From NCBI RefSeq assembly GCF_004346685.1, contig NZ_SMCO01000001.1:186001-250000 (forward strand): a DNA stretch of 64,000 bases, given 5' to 3'. Source of the DNA: Sulfurirhabdus autotrophica (GTDB taxonomy: Bacteria > Pseudomonadota > Gammaproteobacteria > Burkholderiales > SMCO01). Position 1 is the first letter of the stretch. Each line of letters starts with the position of its first letter. Shown here one piece after another: positions 1 to 10,208 of the stretch. A program made the translations under genes and the position numbers. Below the pieces are notes generated by a model, which was given only the letters and a program-made list of their open reading frames with translations, was not told where the DNA came from and made no database searches.

Positions 1-1
1 T

Positions 2-241
2 GAGCAAAAGCAGCAATTGCAAATTTCCAGTGGATTGCTGGTGGAGGATGCGCAAGGACCTGCAGCTCGAGCAGGGATTCGCAGGGGCGATATCATTCTG
101 GCTGTCAACAATACCGATGTGAAAAGTATTGCACAGTTTTCTCAAATTGTTTCTCAGTTTGAATCGCGTGGTAGTGTTGCGCTGCTGGTTCGTCGTGGAG
201 ATACATCCCTCTATGTGCCTTTAAAACTGGATGGTAAATAA
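2..241 (+). CDS. C-terminal end of DegQ/MucD-type periplasmic serine protease (partial)
   Basis: Only the last 79 codons are inside the window; the reading frame is open through base 2, so the gene starts upstream. The visible part is a PDZ domain: a GLLV strand, then A-A-R-A-G-I-R-R-G-D-I-I-L-A-V-N-N and a closing VALLVRRGD strand. This matches the second PDZ domain of HtrA/Do-family proteases, which bind unfolded periplasmic proteins. The protease domain is not visible, so the family is inferred from the PDZ and from the known order (mucD/degQ before lepA in betaproteobacteria). The stop lies 11 bases inside the start of the next gene, suggesting translational coupling. Confidence 0.8.
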   Translation, partial: EQKQQLQISSGLLVEDAQGPAARAGIRRGDIILAVNNTDVKSIAQFSQIVSQFESRGSVALLVRRGDTSLYVPLKLDGK

Positions 242-488
242 TCCTATGCCGGTTTTGACCTTGTTTGGACGCGAAGATTGCCATTTGTGTCATGAAATGA
301 TTGCTGAATTGGAAGAAATTCAACCGGACTTTTTGTTTGACATAGAAGTTGTTGATATCGATCGTGATGCAAATCTGAAAGAAAAATACGGGCATCTGGT
401 GCCAGTGCTAACCTCGAACGACGAGGAAATATGTCATTATTTCCTCGATCGCACAGCACTTGATGCTTATTTTGCCAAAATCCGCTAA
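231..488 (+). CDS. Glutaredoxin-family thiol protein (DUF836-like)
   Basis: An 85-residue protein with a thioredoxin-fold start (VLTLFGRED) followed by the redox motif C-H-L-C at about residues 17-20, and a V-P-V-L segment that supplies the cis-proline typical of the fold. It is the short DUF836/glutaredoxin-like type rather than a classical GSH-dependent Grx. The ATG at 231 overlaps the end of the protease gene; an in-frame ATG at 246 would give a slightly shorter protein starting MPVLTLFG, which is equally plausible. A hairpin terminator follows before lepA. Likely role: cytoplasmic thiol-disulfide exchange, partner unknown. Confidence 0.85.
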   Translation: MVNNPMPVLTLFGREDCHLCHEMIAELEEIQPDFLFDIEVVDIDRDANLKEKYGHLVPVLTSNDEEICHYFLDRTALDAYFAKIR

Positions 489-511
489 AATCCTCCTTTT
501 CTTAAGTATTT

Positions 512-536
512 AAGGGCGCTTAATGTGCCCTTTTTT
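512..536 (+). terminator. Rho-independent terminator between glutaredoxin gene and lepA
   Basis: The arms GGGCGC and GTGCCC (one G-T pair) enclose a TTAAT loop and are followed by six T. The structure ends the protease-glutaredoxin unit. It overlaps the most upstream possible lepA start (523), which argues that lepA is translated from a later ATG. Confidence 0.75.
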
Positions 537-546
537 GATGCGAAGT

Positions 547-2334
547 ATGAAACATATCCGTAATTTTTCCATTATTGCCCATATTGACCACGGTAAATCC
601 ACCCTGGCAGACCGAATTATCCATCTGTGTGGAGGCTTGAGCGACCGCGAAATGGAGTCTCAAGTACTTGATTCTATGGATTTGGAACGAGAACGTGGCA
701 TTACCATTAAAGCGCAAACTGCGGCTTTGGAATACAAAGCTCGAGATGGGCAGGTCTATCAGCTGAATTTGATCGACACACCCGGACACGTTGATTTTAC
801 CTATGAGGTGTCGCGCTCACTGGCGGCATGTGAGGGAGCATTGCTGGTTGTGGATGCCTCACAAGGCGTGGAAGCTCAGACCGTGGCTAACTGTTACACA
901 GCCATTGAGCAGGGCGTTGAAGTCGTAGCTGTTCTGAATAAAATTGACTTGCCTTCTGCCGAACCTGAACGCGTTATAGCTGAGATTGAAGATATTATCG
1001 GTATTGATGCGCAGGATGCTGTTCGTGCCAGTGCAAAAAGCGGTTTGGGCGTTGAAGACATTCTTGACGCGGTTATTAGCCGTATTCCACCGCCTAAGGG
1101 GAATATAGATGCCCCTCTTAAAGCACTAATTATTGATTCCTGGTTTGATAATTATGTTGGCGTGGTGATGTTGGTACGGGTAGTAGACGGCGTGTTGAAA
1201 CCTAAAGATAAAATTCTGCTAATGGCATCACAAACCACTCATTTGTGCGAACAAGTAGGTGTGTTTACCCCAAAAACAAAGGCTCGTGCTCAGCTTTCAG
1301 CTGGTGATGTAGGTTTTATTATTGCGGGTATCAAAGAATTAAACTCTGCAAAAGTTGGTGATACGGTAACTTTGGCAAATAATCCCGCTGCAGAACCTTT
1401 ACCTGGCTTTAAAGAAATTCAGCCGCAGGTGTTCGCTGGCTTGTACCCAGTCGAATCGCATGATTATGATGCATTGCGTGATGCGTTGGAAAAACTGAAA
1501 TTAAATGATGCATCCCTGCAGTACGAACCTGAAACTTCTCAGGCGCTGGGATTCGGTTTTCGCTGTGGATTCCTGGGATTGTTGCACCTGGATATTGTGC
1601 AGGAACGACTTGAACGCGAATACGACATGGATCTCATCACTACTGCGCCGACGGTGATTTATCAGATATTGATGAAAGATGGCGAAGTAATCGAAATTGA
1701 AAATCCTTCCCGACTGCCTGACTTATCTAAAATTGAAGAAATTCGAGAACCTATTATCAATGCTACTATTTTGGTACCGCAGGATTATGTCGGTGCAGTA
1801 ATCACACTGTGTACTGAAAAGCGTGGTATGCAGCGTAATATGCAATACATGGGCAGGCAAGTTATGCTGAGCTACGAAATGCCAATGAACGAAGTGGTGA
1901 TGGATTTCTTTGATAAATTGAAATCAGTCAGCCGAGGTTATGCTTCCCTGGATTATGAATTTAAAGAATTTCGAGCATCAGATCTCGTTAAACTTGATAT
2001 TCTCGTAAATAGTGAGAAAGTAGACGCATTGTCATTAATTGTTCACCGCAATACATCCCAGCGTCGCGGGCGTGAATTAGCCGCCAAAATGCGCGAATTA
2101 ATTCCTCGCCAAATGTATGATGTGGCTGTACAGGCAGCAATCGGTGCAAACATCCTAGCCAGAGAAAACGTGAAAGCTTTGCGTAAAAACGTTTTGGCAA
2201 AATGTTATGGTGGCGATATCTCTCGCAAACGCAAGTTACTGGAAAAACAAAAAGCTGGTAAGAAACGCATGAAACAAGTGGGTAATGTAGAAATCCCGCA
2301 AGAAGCATTCCTGGCTATTTTAAAGATAGATTAA
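547..2334 (+). CDS. lepA: Elongation factor 4 (LepA) GTPase
   Basis: Translational GTPase that acts on the ribosome (back-translocation or initiation quality control in published models). The start [19 protein letters not shown] contains the G1 P-loop; the G3 DTPGHVDF and G4 NKID motifs follow, and the C-terminal LepA-specific domain ends with a Lys/Arg-rich stretch (KKRMKQVG). About 595 residues, normal for the family. I chose the ATG at 547 because family members start with this conserved sequence; ATGs at 523 and 538 are in frame, but the first lies in a terminator hairpin. lepB follows 18 bases later, the conserved lepA-lepB pair. Confidence 0.97.
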   Translation: MKHIRNFSIIAHIDHGKSTLADRIIHLCGGLSDREMESQVLDSMDLERERGITIKAQTAALEYKARDGQVYQLNLIDTPGHVDFTYEVSRSLAACEGALLVVDASQGVEAQTVANCYTAIEQGVEVVAVLNKIDLPSAEPERVIAEIEDIIGIDAQDAVRASAKSGLGVEDILDAVISRIPPPKGNIDAPLKALIIDSWFDNYVGVVMLVRVVDGVLKPKDKILLMASQTTHLCEQVGVFTPKTKARAQLSAGDVGFIIAGIKELNSAKVGDTVTLANNPAAEPLPGFKEIQPQVFAGLYPVESHDYDALRDALEKLKLNDASLQYEPETSQALGFGFRCGFLGLLHLDIVQERLEREYDMDLITTAPTVIYQILMKDGEVIEIENPSRLPDLSKIEEIREPIINATILVPQDYVGAVITLCTEKRGMQRNMQYMGRQVMLSYEMPMNEVVMDFFDKLKSVSRGYASLDYEFKEFRASDLVKLDILVNSEKVDALSLIVHRNTSQRRGRELAAKMRELIPRQMYDVAVQAAIGANILARENVKALRKNVLAKCYGGDISRKRKLLEKQKAGKKRMKQVGNVEIPQEAFLAILKID

Positions 2335-2352
2335 CAGTAAAACGGAGAAAGA

Positions 2353-3156
2353 ATGAATTTTGCACTTTTCATGTTTATCGCGCTGCTCTTGACGGGAAGC
2401 GTGTGGCTTCTGGATCATTTCGTAACGGGGAAGGGCAGACCTGAAGGAGTTAAAGAACCTTGGTGGGTAGAGTACTCAAAGAGCTTTTTTCCGGTTATAT
2501 TGATTGTCTTTTGTCTGCGTTCATTCCTTGTGGAGCCATTCAAGATTCCATCTGGTTCGATGATTCCAACTTTGCTGGTTGGCGACTTCATTCTCGTGAA
2601 CAAATTTGATTATGGTATCCGTATTCCAATTATCAATAAGAAAATTGTTGAAATAGGAAACCCTGAAAAAGGCGATGTGATGGTATTTCGATATCCAAAA
2701 GATCCAGGGGTTGACTACATCAAGCGCGTTGTCGGTGTTCCTGGTGATAAAATCACTTATCAGGATAAGCAGCTTACGATCAACGGTGAAAAGATTAAAA
2801 CTATCAGCACCGGTGAATACAGTTACATTGAGAGCGGCTTGAACTATGCGACAACCGCCCGTTACAACGAGTCTTTAGGCAAGCATAATCATGAGATAAT
2901 TGTACAGCCGGAACAAAATACATATTATCCATCACAAGTGGAAGATTTTCCCGGCAGAGAAAATTGCGTATATAAACAGAATGAATTTACCTGCACAATT
3001 CCTCAGGGCCATTATTTCATGATGGGAGACAACCGGGACAGAAGTAACGATAGTCGCTACTGGGGTTTTGTACCGGACAAAAATATTGTGGGAAAAGCAT
3101 TTTTGGTATGGTGGAATTTTGATCACTTCAAACGTATTGGTACAAAAATCAATTAA
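2353..3156 (+). CDS. lepB: Signal peptidase I
   Basis: Membrane protease that removes signal peptides from exported proteins. The 267-residue sequence has two N-terminal membrane helices (about residues 2-20 and 45-60). The catalytic serine lies in PSGSMIPTL with the following DFILVNKF box, the catalytic lysine in YIKRVVGVPGD, and the conserved GDNRDRSNDSRYWG box is near the C terminus. GGAG at 2344-2347 serves as ribosome binding site for the ATG at 2353. It is co-oriented with lepA and the DUF4845 gene and probably cotranscribed with them. Confidence 0.97.
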   Translation: MNFALFMFIALLLTGSVWLLDHFVTGKGRPEGVKEPWWVEYSKSFFPVILIVFCLRSFLVEPFKIPSGSMIPTLLVGDFILVNKFDYGIRIPIINKKIVEIGNPEKGDVMVFRYPKDPGVDYIKRVVGVPGDKITYQDKQLTINGEKIKTISTGEYSYIESGLNYATTARYNESLGKHNHEIIVQPEQNTYYPSQVEDFPGRENCVYKQNEFTCTIPQGHYFMMGDNRDRSNDSRYWGFVPDKNIVGKAFLVWWNFDHFKRIGTKIN

Positions 3157-3171
3157 CAGAGGAATGAGTTC

Positions 3172-3564
3172 ATGATGAAAAAACAAAAAGGGATCACTTT
3201 TGTGGGCATGTTGCTGGTAGCAGGCATGTTATTTTTTGTTGCTTTGATTGGTATGAAAATTGTTCCTGCTTATATTGAATTCTTTTCAGTCAAAAAAGTC
3301 ATTACCGCGATGAGTAATGATTCTGAAGTACAGAATATGTCAGTGAAAGAGGTTCGCAACTCTTTTGACAGGCGTGCAGTCATTGACAATATTACAGCTG
3401 TAAAAGGCGATGACCTGGAAATTTCTAAAGATGGGGGAGAAACAGTGGTTATAGCGCAATACTCAGTCAAAACTCCCCTCTTTGGCAACTTGAGTGCGTA
3501 TATGGATTTTACCGCAACAACCAGTAAATCACGTTCTAAATCACTGAAGGGAGCAGATATCTGA
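3172..3564 (+). CDS. DUF4845 single-pass membrane protein
   Basis: A 130-residue protein with a pilin-like N terminus: two lysines, then a hydrophobic helix (about residues 9-29) with an exported C-terminal part. It matches the DUF4845 family found between lepB and rnc in many beta- and gammaproteobacteria. Its function is unknown; conservation of the neighbourhood suggests a link to secretion or RNA processing, but nothing in the sequence shows an activity. ATGs at 3172 and 3175 are both possible starts; GAGG at 3159-3162 supports either. Confidence 0.85.
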   Translation: MMKKQKGITFVGMLLVAGMLFFVALIGMKIVPAYIEFFSVKKVITAMSNDSEVQNMSVKEVRNSFDRRAVIDNITAVKGDDLEISKDGGETVVIAQYSVKTPLFGNLSAYMDFTATTSKSRSKSLKGADI

Positions 3565-3583
3565 TCCATCTGCACAATTGCAA

Positions 3584-4264
3584 ATGAGCAACGCCAGACT
3601 ATTGCATCACCTTGGTTATGATTTTAAATCACCTGCGTTATTAAAGCAGGCATTGACACATCGCAGTTATGGAACACCCAATAATGAGCGATTAGAATTT
3701 TTGGGTGACAGTATTTTAAATTGCGCCATTGCAAATCGACTGTATCAGGAATTTCCTCGCTTGTCAGAAGGCGATTTGAGTCGTATGCGTGCTCACTTGG
3801 TGAATCAGCAGACGCTCTTTGAAATAGCCGAGTCTTTCAAGCTTGGGGAGCATATATTGCTTGGTGAAGGGGAGTTGAAAAGTGGTGGCTTTCGTCGCCC
3901 ATCTATCCTGGCCGATGCGCTTGAAGCTATTTTTGGTGCAGTGTTTCTGGATAGTGATTTTGATTCAGCAACGCAAGTAATTGGAAAGCTTTACACGCCT
4001 TTGCTGAAAAATCTGGATCTGACACGTATGGGTAAAGATCCTAAAACGCTACTGCAAGAATACTTGCAAGGGCGCAAAATTGCATTGCCTCAATATGTTG
4101 TCGCTGCCATCCGTGGTGAAGCGCATGACCAGTATTTTGAAGTGGAATGTGTTATTCCTGAATTAAATATTCGCTCTCAAGGCGAAGGGACGAGCAGGCG
4201 TAGTGCAGAACAACTCGCAGCTAAACAGGCTTTTGAACTGCTTAGCCTTGCCAATCAAGCATAA
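3584..4264 (+). CDS. rnc: Ribonuclease III
   Basis: Double-strand-specific endonuclease that processes rRNA precursors and structured mRNAs. The signature [10 protein letters not shown] is at about residues 35-45, the second acidic patch is [14 protein letters not shown], and the C-terminal double-stranded RNA-binding domain carries the basic [17 protein letters not shown] helix. Length (226 residues) is typical. I prefer the ATG at 3584; a TTG two codons upstream is also open. It lies in the conserved rnc-era order with 39 bases between genes. Confidence 0.97.
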   Translation: MSNARLLHHLGYDFKSPALLKQALTHRSYGTPNNERLEFLGDSILNCAIANRLYQEFPRLSEGDLSRMRAHLVNQQTLFEIAESFKLGEHILLGEGELKSGGFRRPSILADALEAIFGAVFLDSDFDSATQVIGKLYTPLLKNLDLTRMGKDPKTLLQEYLQGRKIALPQYVVAAIRGEAHDQYFEVECVIPELNIRSQGEGTSRRSAEQLAAKQAFELLSLANQA

Positions 4265-4303
4265 CAGCTTGTTTTTGAAACTTTACTTGCCAATATAATT
4301 CCT

Positions 4304-5194
4304 ATGGATACTCCAGAATTTCGCACCGGTTACATTGCCATCGTTGGTCGACCAAACGTTGGCAAATCTACGCTCCTGAATCACCTGATTGGCCAGAAAA
4401 TCAGTATTACTTCTCGCAAGGCGCAGACAACCAGACACCGCATTACCGGAATACACACTACCCCTGAATCGCAGTTTATTTTTGTTGACACGCCTGGATT
4501 CCAGTTGCAGCATCAAAACGCATTGAATCGCTCCATGAATCGCACTGTGACGCAAGTATTGAATGATGTGGATGTGGTTCTGTTTGTGATCGAAGCTTTG
4601 CGCTTTAGTGATAAGGACAAGCAGGTTATTAAATTACTGCCTCAAAATCGACCAGTTTTACTTATTATCAATAAAGTAGATACGATTGAAGAAAAAAACA
4701 TGCTGTTGCCATTTATTGAGAAAATGGCAGAATTGTTTCCGTTTACAGCCATTATTCCCGTCAGTGCCCAGCAAAGTACGGGCCTGCCTGATCTGTTGAA
4801 AGAAATATCGAGTCATTTGCCTGTTGCGCAACCGCTCTTCGGTGAAGATGAAATAACAGATCGAAGTGAGCGGTTTCTGGTTGCTGAAATCATTCGGGAG
4901 AAGCTCTTTCGCTCCTTGGGTGAAGAAATTCCTTATTCAACAACGGTTGAAATTGAAAAGTTTGAGATGGATGGCAAGCTTCGCCGTATTCATGCTGCCA
5001 TTATCGTTGATAAAGCAGGACAAAAGGCCATTGTTATTGGTAAGGGTGGTGAAAAGCTAAAGGGAATTGCTACTCAGGCACGTTTGGATATGGAAAAGCT
5101 GTTTGATGGTAAAGTTTACCTGGAAATATGGGTAAAAGTAAAAGGTGGGTGGGCTGATGATGAACGTGCGCTCAAAAGCCTGGGTTATGAGTAA
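4304..5194 (+). CDS. era: GTPase Era
   Basis: Ras-like GTPase required for 30S ribosome assembly. The P-loop GRPNVGKST, switch region TTRHRITG, G3 DTPGF and G4 NKVD are all present. The C-terminal KH RNA-binding domain contains the [17 protein letters not shown] stretch. Length (296 residues) is normal. Downstream lies a 250-base gap before recO, so recO may have its own promoter, although the gene order is the usual rnc-era-recO. Confidence 0.97.
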   Translation: MDTPEFRTGYIAIVGRPNVGKSTLLNHLIGQKISITSRKAQTTRHRITGIHTTPESQFIFVDTPGFQLQHQNALNRSMNRTVTQVLNDVDVVLFVIEALRFSDKDKQVIKLLPQNRPVLLIINKVDTIEEKNMLLPFIEKMAELFPFTAIIPVSAQQSTGLPDLLKEISSHLPVAQPLFGEDEITDRSERFLVAEIIREKLFRSLGEEIPYSTTVEIEKFEMDGKLRRIHAAIIVDKAGQKAIVIGKGGEKLKGIATQARLDMEKLFDGKVYLEIWVKVKGGWADDERALKSLGYE

Positions 5195-5444
5195 GCAGTC
5201 ATTGTCTTTAGAATGAATTTGGCAATTTTTTTTGCTAGATTGTATTGTTAATACTATGATTTTTTTACTGATCTTCATAAAATGGCTTAGAGTCCTTTAT
5301 TCCGGTTTGGCGCTATATACGTATGCCTGCTTCACCTGCTTTAATCGGGTAATTTTTCCCTTTTATTGGCAGAATCACTCCCCAGCACCCTTCAGCTTAA
5401 ACAAGCTGCAGCTACGACCGATTAAATCCCGGAAATCGAGTTAA
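5195..5444. other. era-recO intergenic region
   Basis: A 250-base AT-rich spacer with T-tracts around 5226-5233 and 5260-5267. I see no tRNA, convincing terminator stem or conserved coding sequence. An in-frame stop directly precedes the recO ATG, so recO cannot extend into it. It may hold the recO-pdxJ-acpS-nagZ promoter. Confidence 0.5.
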
Positions 5445-6179
5445 ATGGGTAATACACAAAAATCCCAGCAAGAAGCCCAGCCAGCTTATGTTTTGCATAG
5501 TTATCCTTTTAGAGAAACCAGCCTGATTGTTGAAGTTTTCAGCCGTAATTTTGGGCGGTTAGCAATTGTTGCGCGTGGTGCTCGCCGTCCAAAATCTGCT
5601 GTGAGGGGATTGCTGATGGCTTTTCAGCCATTGCAGTTAAACTGGTTTGGAAAGGCCGAACTTAAAACCTTGCACAGTGCTGAATGGCAAGGAGGGCAGC
5701 CGCAATTGCAAGGGATGGCATTGCTCTGCGGGTTTTACTTGAATGAACTGATGCTGAAGTTACTCCATCGCGATGATCCCCACGAAAATTTATTTATGTA
5801 TTATCAGGAAACATTGCAATCTCTTGCCAGTCAACGGGATTATGCCGCAGTATTAAGGCGTTTTGAAATAAGGCTATTGCAAGAATTGGGTTATGCACTC
5901 ACCTTTGTTAATGACGTATCATCGGGTGAGTCTATCGTTCCCGACAGAGAGTATCACTATCAAATTGAATATGGCCCGGTTGTTGCTGAAGGCAGGAATA
6001 GCCACCAAATCGGTGTACAATTATCGGGTAAAACACTGCTGGATATGGCTGCGGACAATTATCGGGATCCTCTCACTTTGCAGCAAAGCAAGACGCTTAT
6101 GCGTACGCTTATTAATCATTACTTGGGTGACCAGACCCTGCACACACGGCAACTATTGAAGGACATGCAACAATCATGA
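5445..6179 (+). CDS. recO: DNA repair protein RecO
   Basis: Recombination mediator of the RecFOR pathway that helps load RecA on SSB-coated gaps. The N-terminal OB-fold contains the hallmark [20 protein letters not shown] and GARRPKS segments; the C-terminal helical domain includes [13 protein letters not shown]. The zinc-binding cysteine set of some RecO proteins is not seen. A stop codon abuts the ATG, fixing the start. Its stop overlaps the pdxJ start by four bases (ATGA), so the two genes are translationally coupled. Confidence 0.95.
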   Translation: MGNTQKSQQEAQPAYVLHSYPFRETSLIVEVFSRNFGRLAIVARGARRPKSAVRGLLMAFQPLQLNWFGKAELKTLHSAEWQGGQPQLQGMALLCGFYLNELMLKLLHRDDPHENLFMYYQETLQSLASQRDYAAVLRRFEIRLLQELGYALTFVNDVSSGESIVPDREYHYQIEYGPVVAEGRNSHQIGVQLSGKTLLDMAADNYRDPLTLQQSKTLMRTLINHYLGDQTLHTRQLLKDMQQS

Positions 6180-6901
6180 TTCAACTTGGCGTTAACATTG
6201 ACCATATAGCAACTTTAAGGCAAGCACGTGGTACTCGCTATCCTAGTCCCGTCCAAGCGGCGTTAGCTGCTGAATCAGCTGGTGCGGACGCCATTACGCT
6301 GCATTTGCGAGAAGATCGTCGGCACATACAGGATCGTGACGTGGATATTTTGCGGGAATTACTGCAAACCCGAATGAATCTGGAAATGGCCGTAACCGAT
6401 GAAATGTTGAAGATTGCATTGCGTGTTAACCCTCAAGACGTTTGTCTGGTGCCTGAACGCCGCCAGGAACTCACCACAGAAGGTGGTCTTGATGTAGTGA
6501 ATCATTTTGATAAAGTGAGGCATGCCTGTAGTGTGCTGGGCGATGCAGGGATCAGAGTTTCACTGTTTATTAATGCGGATAAGGCGCAGATGGATGCCTC
6601 TAAAGAGGCGGGAGCGCCTGTCGTTGAAATTCACACTGGTCATTATGCGGATACAACCAGCGCAGAAGCGGAACAAATAGAATATGACAAAATTAAAGAC
6701 TCGGTGATTTACGGCACAGCTTTAGGATTGTGCGTAAATGCTGGCCATGGCCTGCATTATCATAATGTACAAAAGATTGCCGCTATAGCGGATGTACGGG
6801 AACTGAATATTGGTCACGCTATTGTTGCGCATGCGCTTTTTGTTGGCTGGGACAGTGCCGTAAAAGAAATGAAGTCACTTATGCTGGCAGCGCGTACTTA
6901 A
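6176..6901 (+). CDS. pdxJ: Pyridoxine 5'-phosphate synthase
   Basis: Condenses 1-deoxyxylulose 5-phosphate with 3-amino-2-oxopropyl phosphate in the last ring-closing step of DXP-dependent vitamin B6 synthesis. The N terminus [17 protein letters not shown] carries the conserved substrate-binding Asn/Asp/His and Arg; [16 protein letters not shown] and the AGHGL and [10 protein letters not shown] phosphate-binding loops follow. 241 residues, standard. It overlaps recO by four bases and is followed two bases later by acpS. Confidence 0.97.
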   Translation: MIQLGVNIDHIATLRQARGTRYPSPVQAALAAESAGADAITLHLREDRRHIQDRDVDILRELLQTRMNLEMAVTDEMLKIALRVNPQDVCLVPERRQELTTEGGLDVVNHFDKVRHACSVLGDAGIRVSLFINADKAQMDASKEAGAPVVEIHTGHYADTTSAEAEQIEYDKIKDSVIYGTALGLCVNAGHGLHYHNVQKIAAIADVRELNIGHAIVAHALFVGWDSAVKEMKSLMLAART

Positions 6902-6903
6902 TA

Positions 6904-7290
6904 ATGATTTACGGAATCGGGTCAGATATTGTAGCCGTTGAGCGCATGCGTACGCTCCTGCAAAAATATGGGGACAGCTTTGCTCGCCGTATTCTGGCTC
7001 CGAATGAGTGGTTGGCTTACGAAAGCAGTAAAAATCGTGCCAATCTTTTGGCTAAGCGCTTTGCCGCAAAGGAAGCGTTCGCAAAGGCAATGGGTACAGG
7101 TTTACGTCACCCGGTGTCATTGCAAAATATCAGCGTGATTCATAATCATCTGGGAAAGCCAGACTTTCATTTAGACCCGTTAGTGACAAACCTGCTTGAA
7201 ACCCATGGCATCCAGAAACACCATCTGTCCCTGAGTGATGAAAAGGAAATGGCCTGCGCCTTTGTGATATTGGAGGGAGTATGTCTCTAG
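6904..7290 (+). CDS. acpS: Holo-[acyl-carrier-protein] synthase
   Basis: Transfers the 4'-phosphopantetheine arm of CoA to acyl carrier protein. The start [14 protein letters not shown] contains the Mg-binding Asp; the second motif is [17 protein letters not shown] with the metal-ligand Glu. 128 residues, typical of trimeric AcpS. It sits in the conserved pdxJ-acpS pair, and its end overlaps the nagZ start by ten bases, indicating one operon. Confidence 0.97.
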   Translation: MIYGIGSDIVAVERMRTLLQKYGDSFARRILAPNEWLAYESSKNRANLLAKRFAAKEAFAKAMGTGLRHPVSLQNISVIHNHLGKPDFHLDPLVTNLLETHGIQKHHLSLSDEKEMACAFVILEGVCL

Positions 7291-8360
7291 GGCCAGTTAT
7301 GCTGGATGTTCTCGGTACAGAATTAACCGAAGAAGATCGCAAAAGACTTTTGCATCCATTGACAGGCGGCGTTATCCTTTTCAGTCGAAATTATGAATCT
7401 CCCGCACAGTTGACGAAAATAACGCAAGAAATACATTCAGTTAGAAATCCACCGTTATTAATCGGTGTTGATCAGGAAGGTGGCAGGGTACAGCGTTGCA
7501 AGGCGGGTTTTACCCGAATACCTCCCATGCGCGAATTTGGGCGAATATGGGATGAACATCCTCATAAAGCACGCCAGTTGGCACAGCAAACTGGTTATGT
7601 CCTTGCCGCAGAACTTCGCGCTTGTGGAGTGGACTTTAGCTTTACACCTGTACTGGATATGGATTACGGCCAAAGCGGGGTAATTGGTGATCGTGCATTC
7701 CACCTTAATAAACAGGCTATTGCAGAATTGGCACACAGTCTTGTTTTGGGGCTCAAGGAAGCAGGCATGGCAAGCGTAGGTAAACATTTTCCAGGGCATG
7801 GCTACATCAAGGCAGATTCGCACCTTGAAATACCAATCGATGATCGGGAATTTGCCGATATCGAATTGAATGACCTGGTACCTTTCAAGCAGATGATCAA
7901 TTTTGGGTTAACAGGGATTATGCCTGCTCATGTTATTTATCCCAAAGTGGACAAACGTCCTGCAGGATTTTCAAAATTTTGGCTGAAAGATATTCTGCGT
8001 AATGAATTACGCTTTGACGGTACGGTTTTTAGTGATGATTTGAGCATGGAAGGGGCCAGTGTGGCGGGCGGTATCGTCGATCGAGCAAAAGCCGCATTAG
8101 AAGCAGGGTGCGATATGGTCCTGGTATGTAACAGGCCCGATTCGGCAGATGAATTGCTGGCAAATCTGCACTGGAATGTGCCTCCAGTCAGCCTTACTCG
8201 CCTGGTACGTATGCACGGTAAGCCCCACCCCGATTCGTTAGTGAAATTGCATGAACAAGAGCATTATGTAAATGCTGTACATGCTATTGCCGGTATTGGC
8301 TTTCGCAGTGGTGACCTGCCACTGAAACAACGGGAGCCAGATTCCTGTGGCGATCTCTAA
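7281..8360 (+). CDS. nagZ: Beta-N-acetylhexosaminidase NagZ
   Basis: Cytoplasmic GH3 enzyme that cleaves GlcNAc from anhydro-muropeptides during peptidoglycan recycling. [11 protein letters not shown] near residue 60, the loop [14 protein letters not shown] near 170-183 with the catalytic Asp/His pair, and [10 protein letters not shown] near 250 with the nucleophile Asp are all visible. 359 residues. A strong ribosome binding site (GGAGGGA, about 7272-7278) lies inside acpS. The 3' end overlaps the next gene by 14 bases. Confidence 0.96.
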   Translation: MSLGPVMLDVLGTELTEEDRKRLLHPLTGGVILFSRNYESPAQLTKITQEIHSVRNPPLLIGVDQEGGRVQRCKAGFTRIPPMREFGRIWDEHPHKARQLAQQTGYVLAAELRACGVDFSFTPVLDMDYGQSGVIGDRAFHLNKQAIAELAHSLVLGLKEAGMASVGKHFPGHGYIKADSHLEIPIDDREFADIELNDLVPFKQMINFGLTGIMPAHVIYPKVDKRPAGFSKFWLKDILRNELRFDGTVFSDDLSMEGASVAGGIVDRAKAALEAGCDMVLVCNRPDSADELLANLHWNVPPVSLTRLVRMHGKPHPDSLVKLHEQEHYVNAVHAIAGIGFRSGDLPLKQREPDSCGDL

Positions 8361-9318
8361 TCCTCACCATGATCCTCTTGATGAGGATCATGGCACTCAT
8401 AATCATAGTAGTGAGCATGGCCACCACCATCACCATGGAGATGGCGGGGCACACCTGCGTTGGGCGTTAATCATAACGTTTGGCTTCGCCATAGTTGAAG
8501 CGTTGGGCGGTGTATGGTCTGGATCCCTGGCGTTGATCAGTGATGCTGGGCACATGTTTTCTGATTCCTTTGCCCTTGGATTGGCAGCATTTGCTGCCTG
8601 GATCGCAAAACGGCCTCCATCACTGCGTCATTCCTATGGATTTGTCAGGGCGGAAGTAATTGCAGCTCTGGTAAATAGCGCGCTCATGCTAGCGGTCATA
8701 ATCGGTATTGTCGTAGAAGCTGTTATTAGATTGAATGTTCCACACCCTGTAGCGGGTGGTGCGGTGATGATTATCGCAGCAATAGGTTTGGGTGTGAATG
8801 TGGTGGTGGCATTTGTACTCAGCAGCAGCCAGCATTCAATCAATTCTCGCGCAGCATTGCTGCATGTGCTGGGGGATTTACTTGGATCTGTAGCCGCGTT
8901 GATAGCTGGTGCAGTTATTTTCTTCACCGGCTGGATGCCAATAGATGCCATATTATCTCTCGTAGTGGCTGGTTTGATACTGTTTTCAACATTGAATCTG
9001 CTGCGGGAGGCCCTGCATGTTTTAATGGAAGGTGTCCCTCTGAACCTTCGACTGGAAGAGGTGGGTAATGAAATGGCGAAAATGACCGGGGTAGTATCCG
9101 TGCATGACCTGCATATTTGGAATCTTTCATCCGGTCAGATAGCTCTCTCAGCCCACCTTGAACTTGCAGAACTTGATTCTTGGCAAAACATACTAATCGA
9201 TATGCGAAAACTACTGCATGATCAATTCGATATTGATCATGTTACTTTGCAGCCAGAAATTGCCGTGCAAATTAATCAGCCTTTTATAGCTACTATCGCG
9301 ATACACCCTATCAATTAA
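8347..9318 (+). CDS. Cation diffusion facilitator (zinc/cobalt exporter)
   Basis: Proton-coupled efflux transporter of divalent metals at the inner membrane. The N terminus is very His-rich (about residues 7-31), a metal-binding extension seen in CzcD/DmeF-type members. Six membrane helices can be traced; the transport-site motifs are [10 protein letters not shown] in helix 2 (H69, D73) and HVLGD in helix 5. A C-terminal cytoplasmic domain ([13 protein letters not shown]) completes the fold. Start is GTG at 8347, overlapping nagZ. Substrate is probably zinc or cobalt; it cannot be fixed from sequence. Confidence 0.93.
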   Translation: MAISNPHHDPLDEDHGTHNHSSEHGHHHHHGDGGAHLRWALIITFGFAIVEALGGVWSGSLALISDAGHMFSDSFALGLAAFAAWIAKRPPSLRHSYGFVRAEVIAALVNSALMLAVIIGIVVEAVIRLNVPHPVAGGAVMIIAAIGLGVNVVVAFVLSSSQHSINSRAALLHVLGDLLGSVAALIAGAVIFFTGWMPIDAILSLVVAGLILFSTLNLLREALHVLMEGVPLNLRLEEVGNEMAKMTGVVSVHDLHIWNLSSGQIALSAHLELAELDSWQNILIDMRKLLHDQFDIDHVTLQPEIAVQINQPFIATIAIHPIN

Positions 9319-9334
9319 TACAGGGCAATGCTAA

Positions 9335-9976
9335 ATGGAAGTAACATTCTCAGGTGCCTGTCGACAATGCCCACGCCTGGCCACATTCCTGGATGAGGTA
9401 AAGCTGGCCAATCCGGATTATTTTGCCAAACCTGTTCCGTCTTTCGGGGACAAAAATCCCACATTACTGGTCGTTGGTCTGGCACCCGGGTTGAATGGTG
9501 CCAACCGCACCGGAAGACCGTTTACGGGCGACCATGCAGGTATTTTATTATACGAAACACTCCATAAGTTTGGATATGCCACTCGCCCCACATCTATAGA
9601 TGTCAATGATGGATTGAAACTAAAAGAGTGCCGTATTACCAATGCTGTCAAATGTCTGCCCCCACAAAACAAACCAGAAACACTGGAAATAAAGCAATGC
9701 AACCAATATTTGACCAGTGAAATCAATTCACTATCTAAGGGTACGGTTTTGCTCGCTTTAGGGGCGATAGCTCATAAAGCGATTTTGATGGCGCTGGGTT
9801 TAAAGGTTAAGGATTTTGCATTCGCCCACGGTGCAAAACATGTATTACCACATGGATTAACCTTATATGATAGTTACCATTGTAGCCGTTACAATACGCA
9901 AACCAGGCGTTTAACCCCTGAGATGTTTCAGTCTGTTTTTGAAAGTATTTCCGATCACCTAAAGAGGGATACCTGA
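9335..9976 (+). CDS. Uracil-DNA glycosylase, family 5 (UdgB-like)
   Basis: Excises uracil and related deaminated bases from DNA. The Cys motif CRQCPRL near the N terminus is compatible with an Fe-S or zinc site; the active-site loop GLAPGLNGANRTGRPFTGD is that of family 5 (UdgB), which lacks the family 1 catalytic Asp. NAVKCLPPQNKP and the terminal DSYHCSRYNTQT supply further conserved positions. 213 residues. Start ATG at 9335, 16 bases after the CDF gene; it overlaps the next gene by one base. Confidence 0.93.
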   Translation: MEVTFSGACRQCPRLATFLDEVKLANPDYFAKPVPSFGDKNPTLLVVGLAPGLNGANRTGRPFTGDHAGILLYETLHKFGYATRPTSIDVNDGLKLKECRITNAVKCLPPQNKPETLEIKQCNQYLTSEINSLSKGTVLLALGAIAHKAILMALGLKVKDFAFAHGAKHVLPHGLTLYDSYHCSRYNTQTRRLTPEMFQSVFESISDHLKRDT

Positions 9977-10161
9977 TGCCTTACGTGAATATACGCATAG
10001 CGGGTAGCTTGACCCGTGAACAAAAAAAGAAGATTGCTGAAGAAATTACAGATACGCTTGAACGGATTGCTAAAAAGCCTAAATCATATACTTACATTGC
10101 GTTTGATGAATTGCCTGACGAAAATTGGGCCATTGGTGGCAAACTGCTGGATGATGAATAA
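9976..10161 (+). CDS. 4-oxalocrotonate tautomerase-like small protein
   Basis: A 61-residue protein that begins Met-Pro, leaving the N-terminal proline that serves as general base in the tautomerase superfamily. The strand PYVNIRIAG, the helix LTREQKKKIAEEITDTL and the strand TYIAFDEL fit the 4-OT beta-alpha-beta fold. Substrate is unknown; no aromatic degradation genes are nearby. It is coupled to the upstream glycosylase by a one-base overlap (TGATG), which suggests co-translation but not a shared function. Confidence 0.88.
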   Translation: MPYVNIRIAGSLTREQKKKIAEEITDTLERIAKKPKSYTYIAFDELPDENWAIGGKLLDDE

Positions 10162-10208
10162 TCTGCAGATTGCCTGTATAAAATAATAGTATTTACATTA
10201 AGTTAAAA

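Noticed and set aside
523-546. Upstream extension of lepA
   Set aside because: Lies in the terminator hairpin of the previous unit and is not part of the conserved LepA N terminus.
5232-5444. 70-codon frame between era and recO
   Set aside because: TTG start, no ribosome binding site and a composition unlike the neighbouring genes; ends exactly at the recO ATG by chance.
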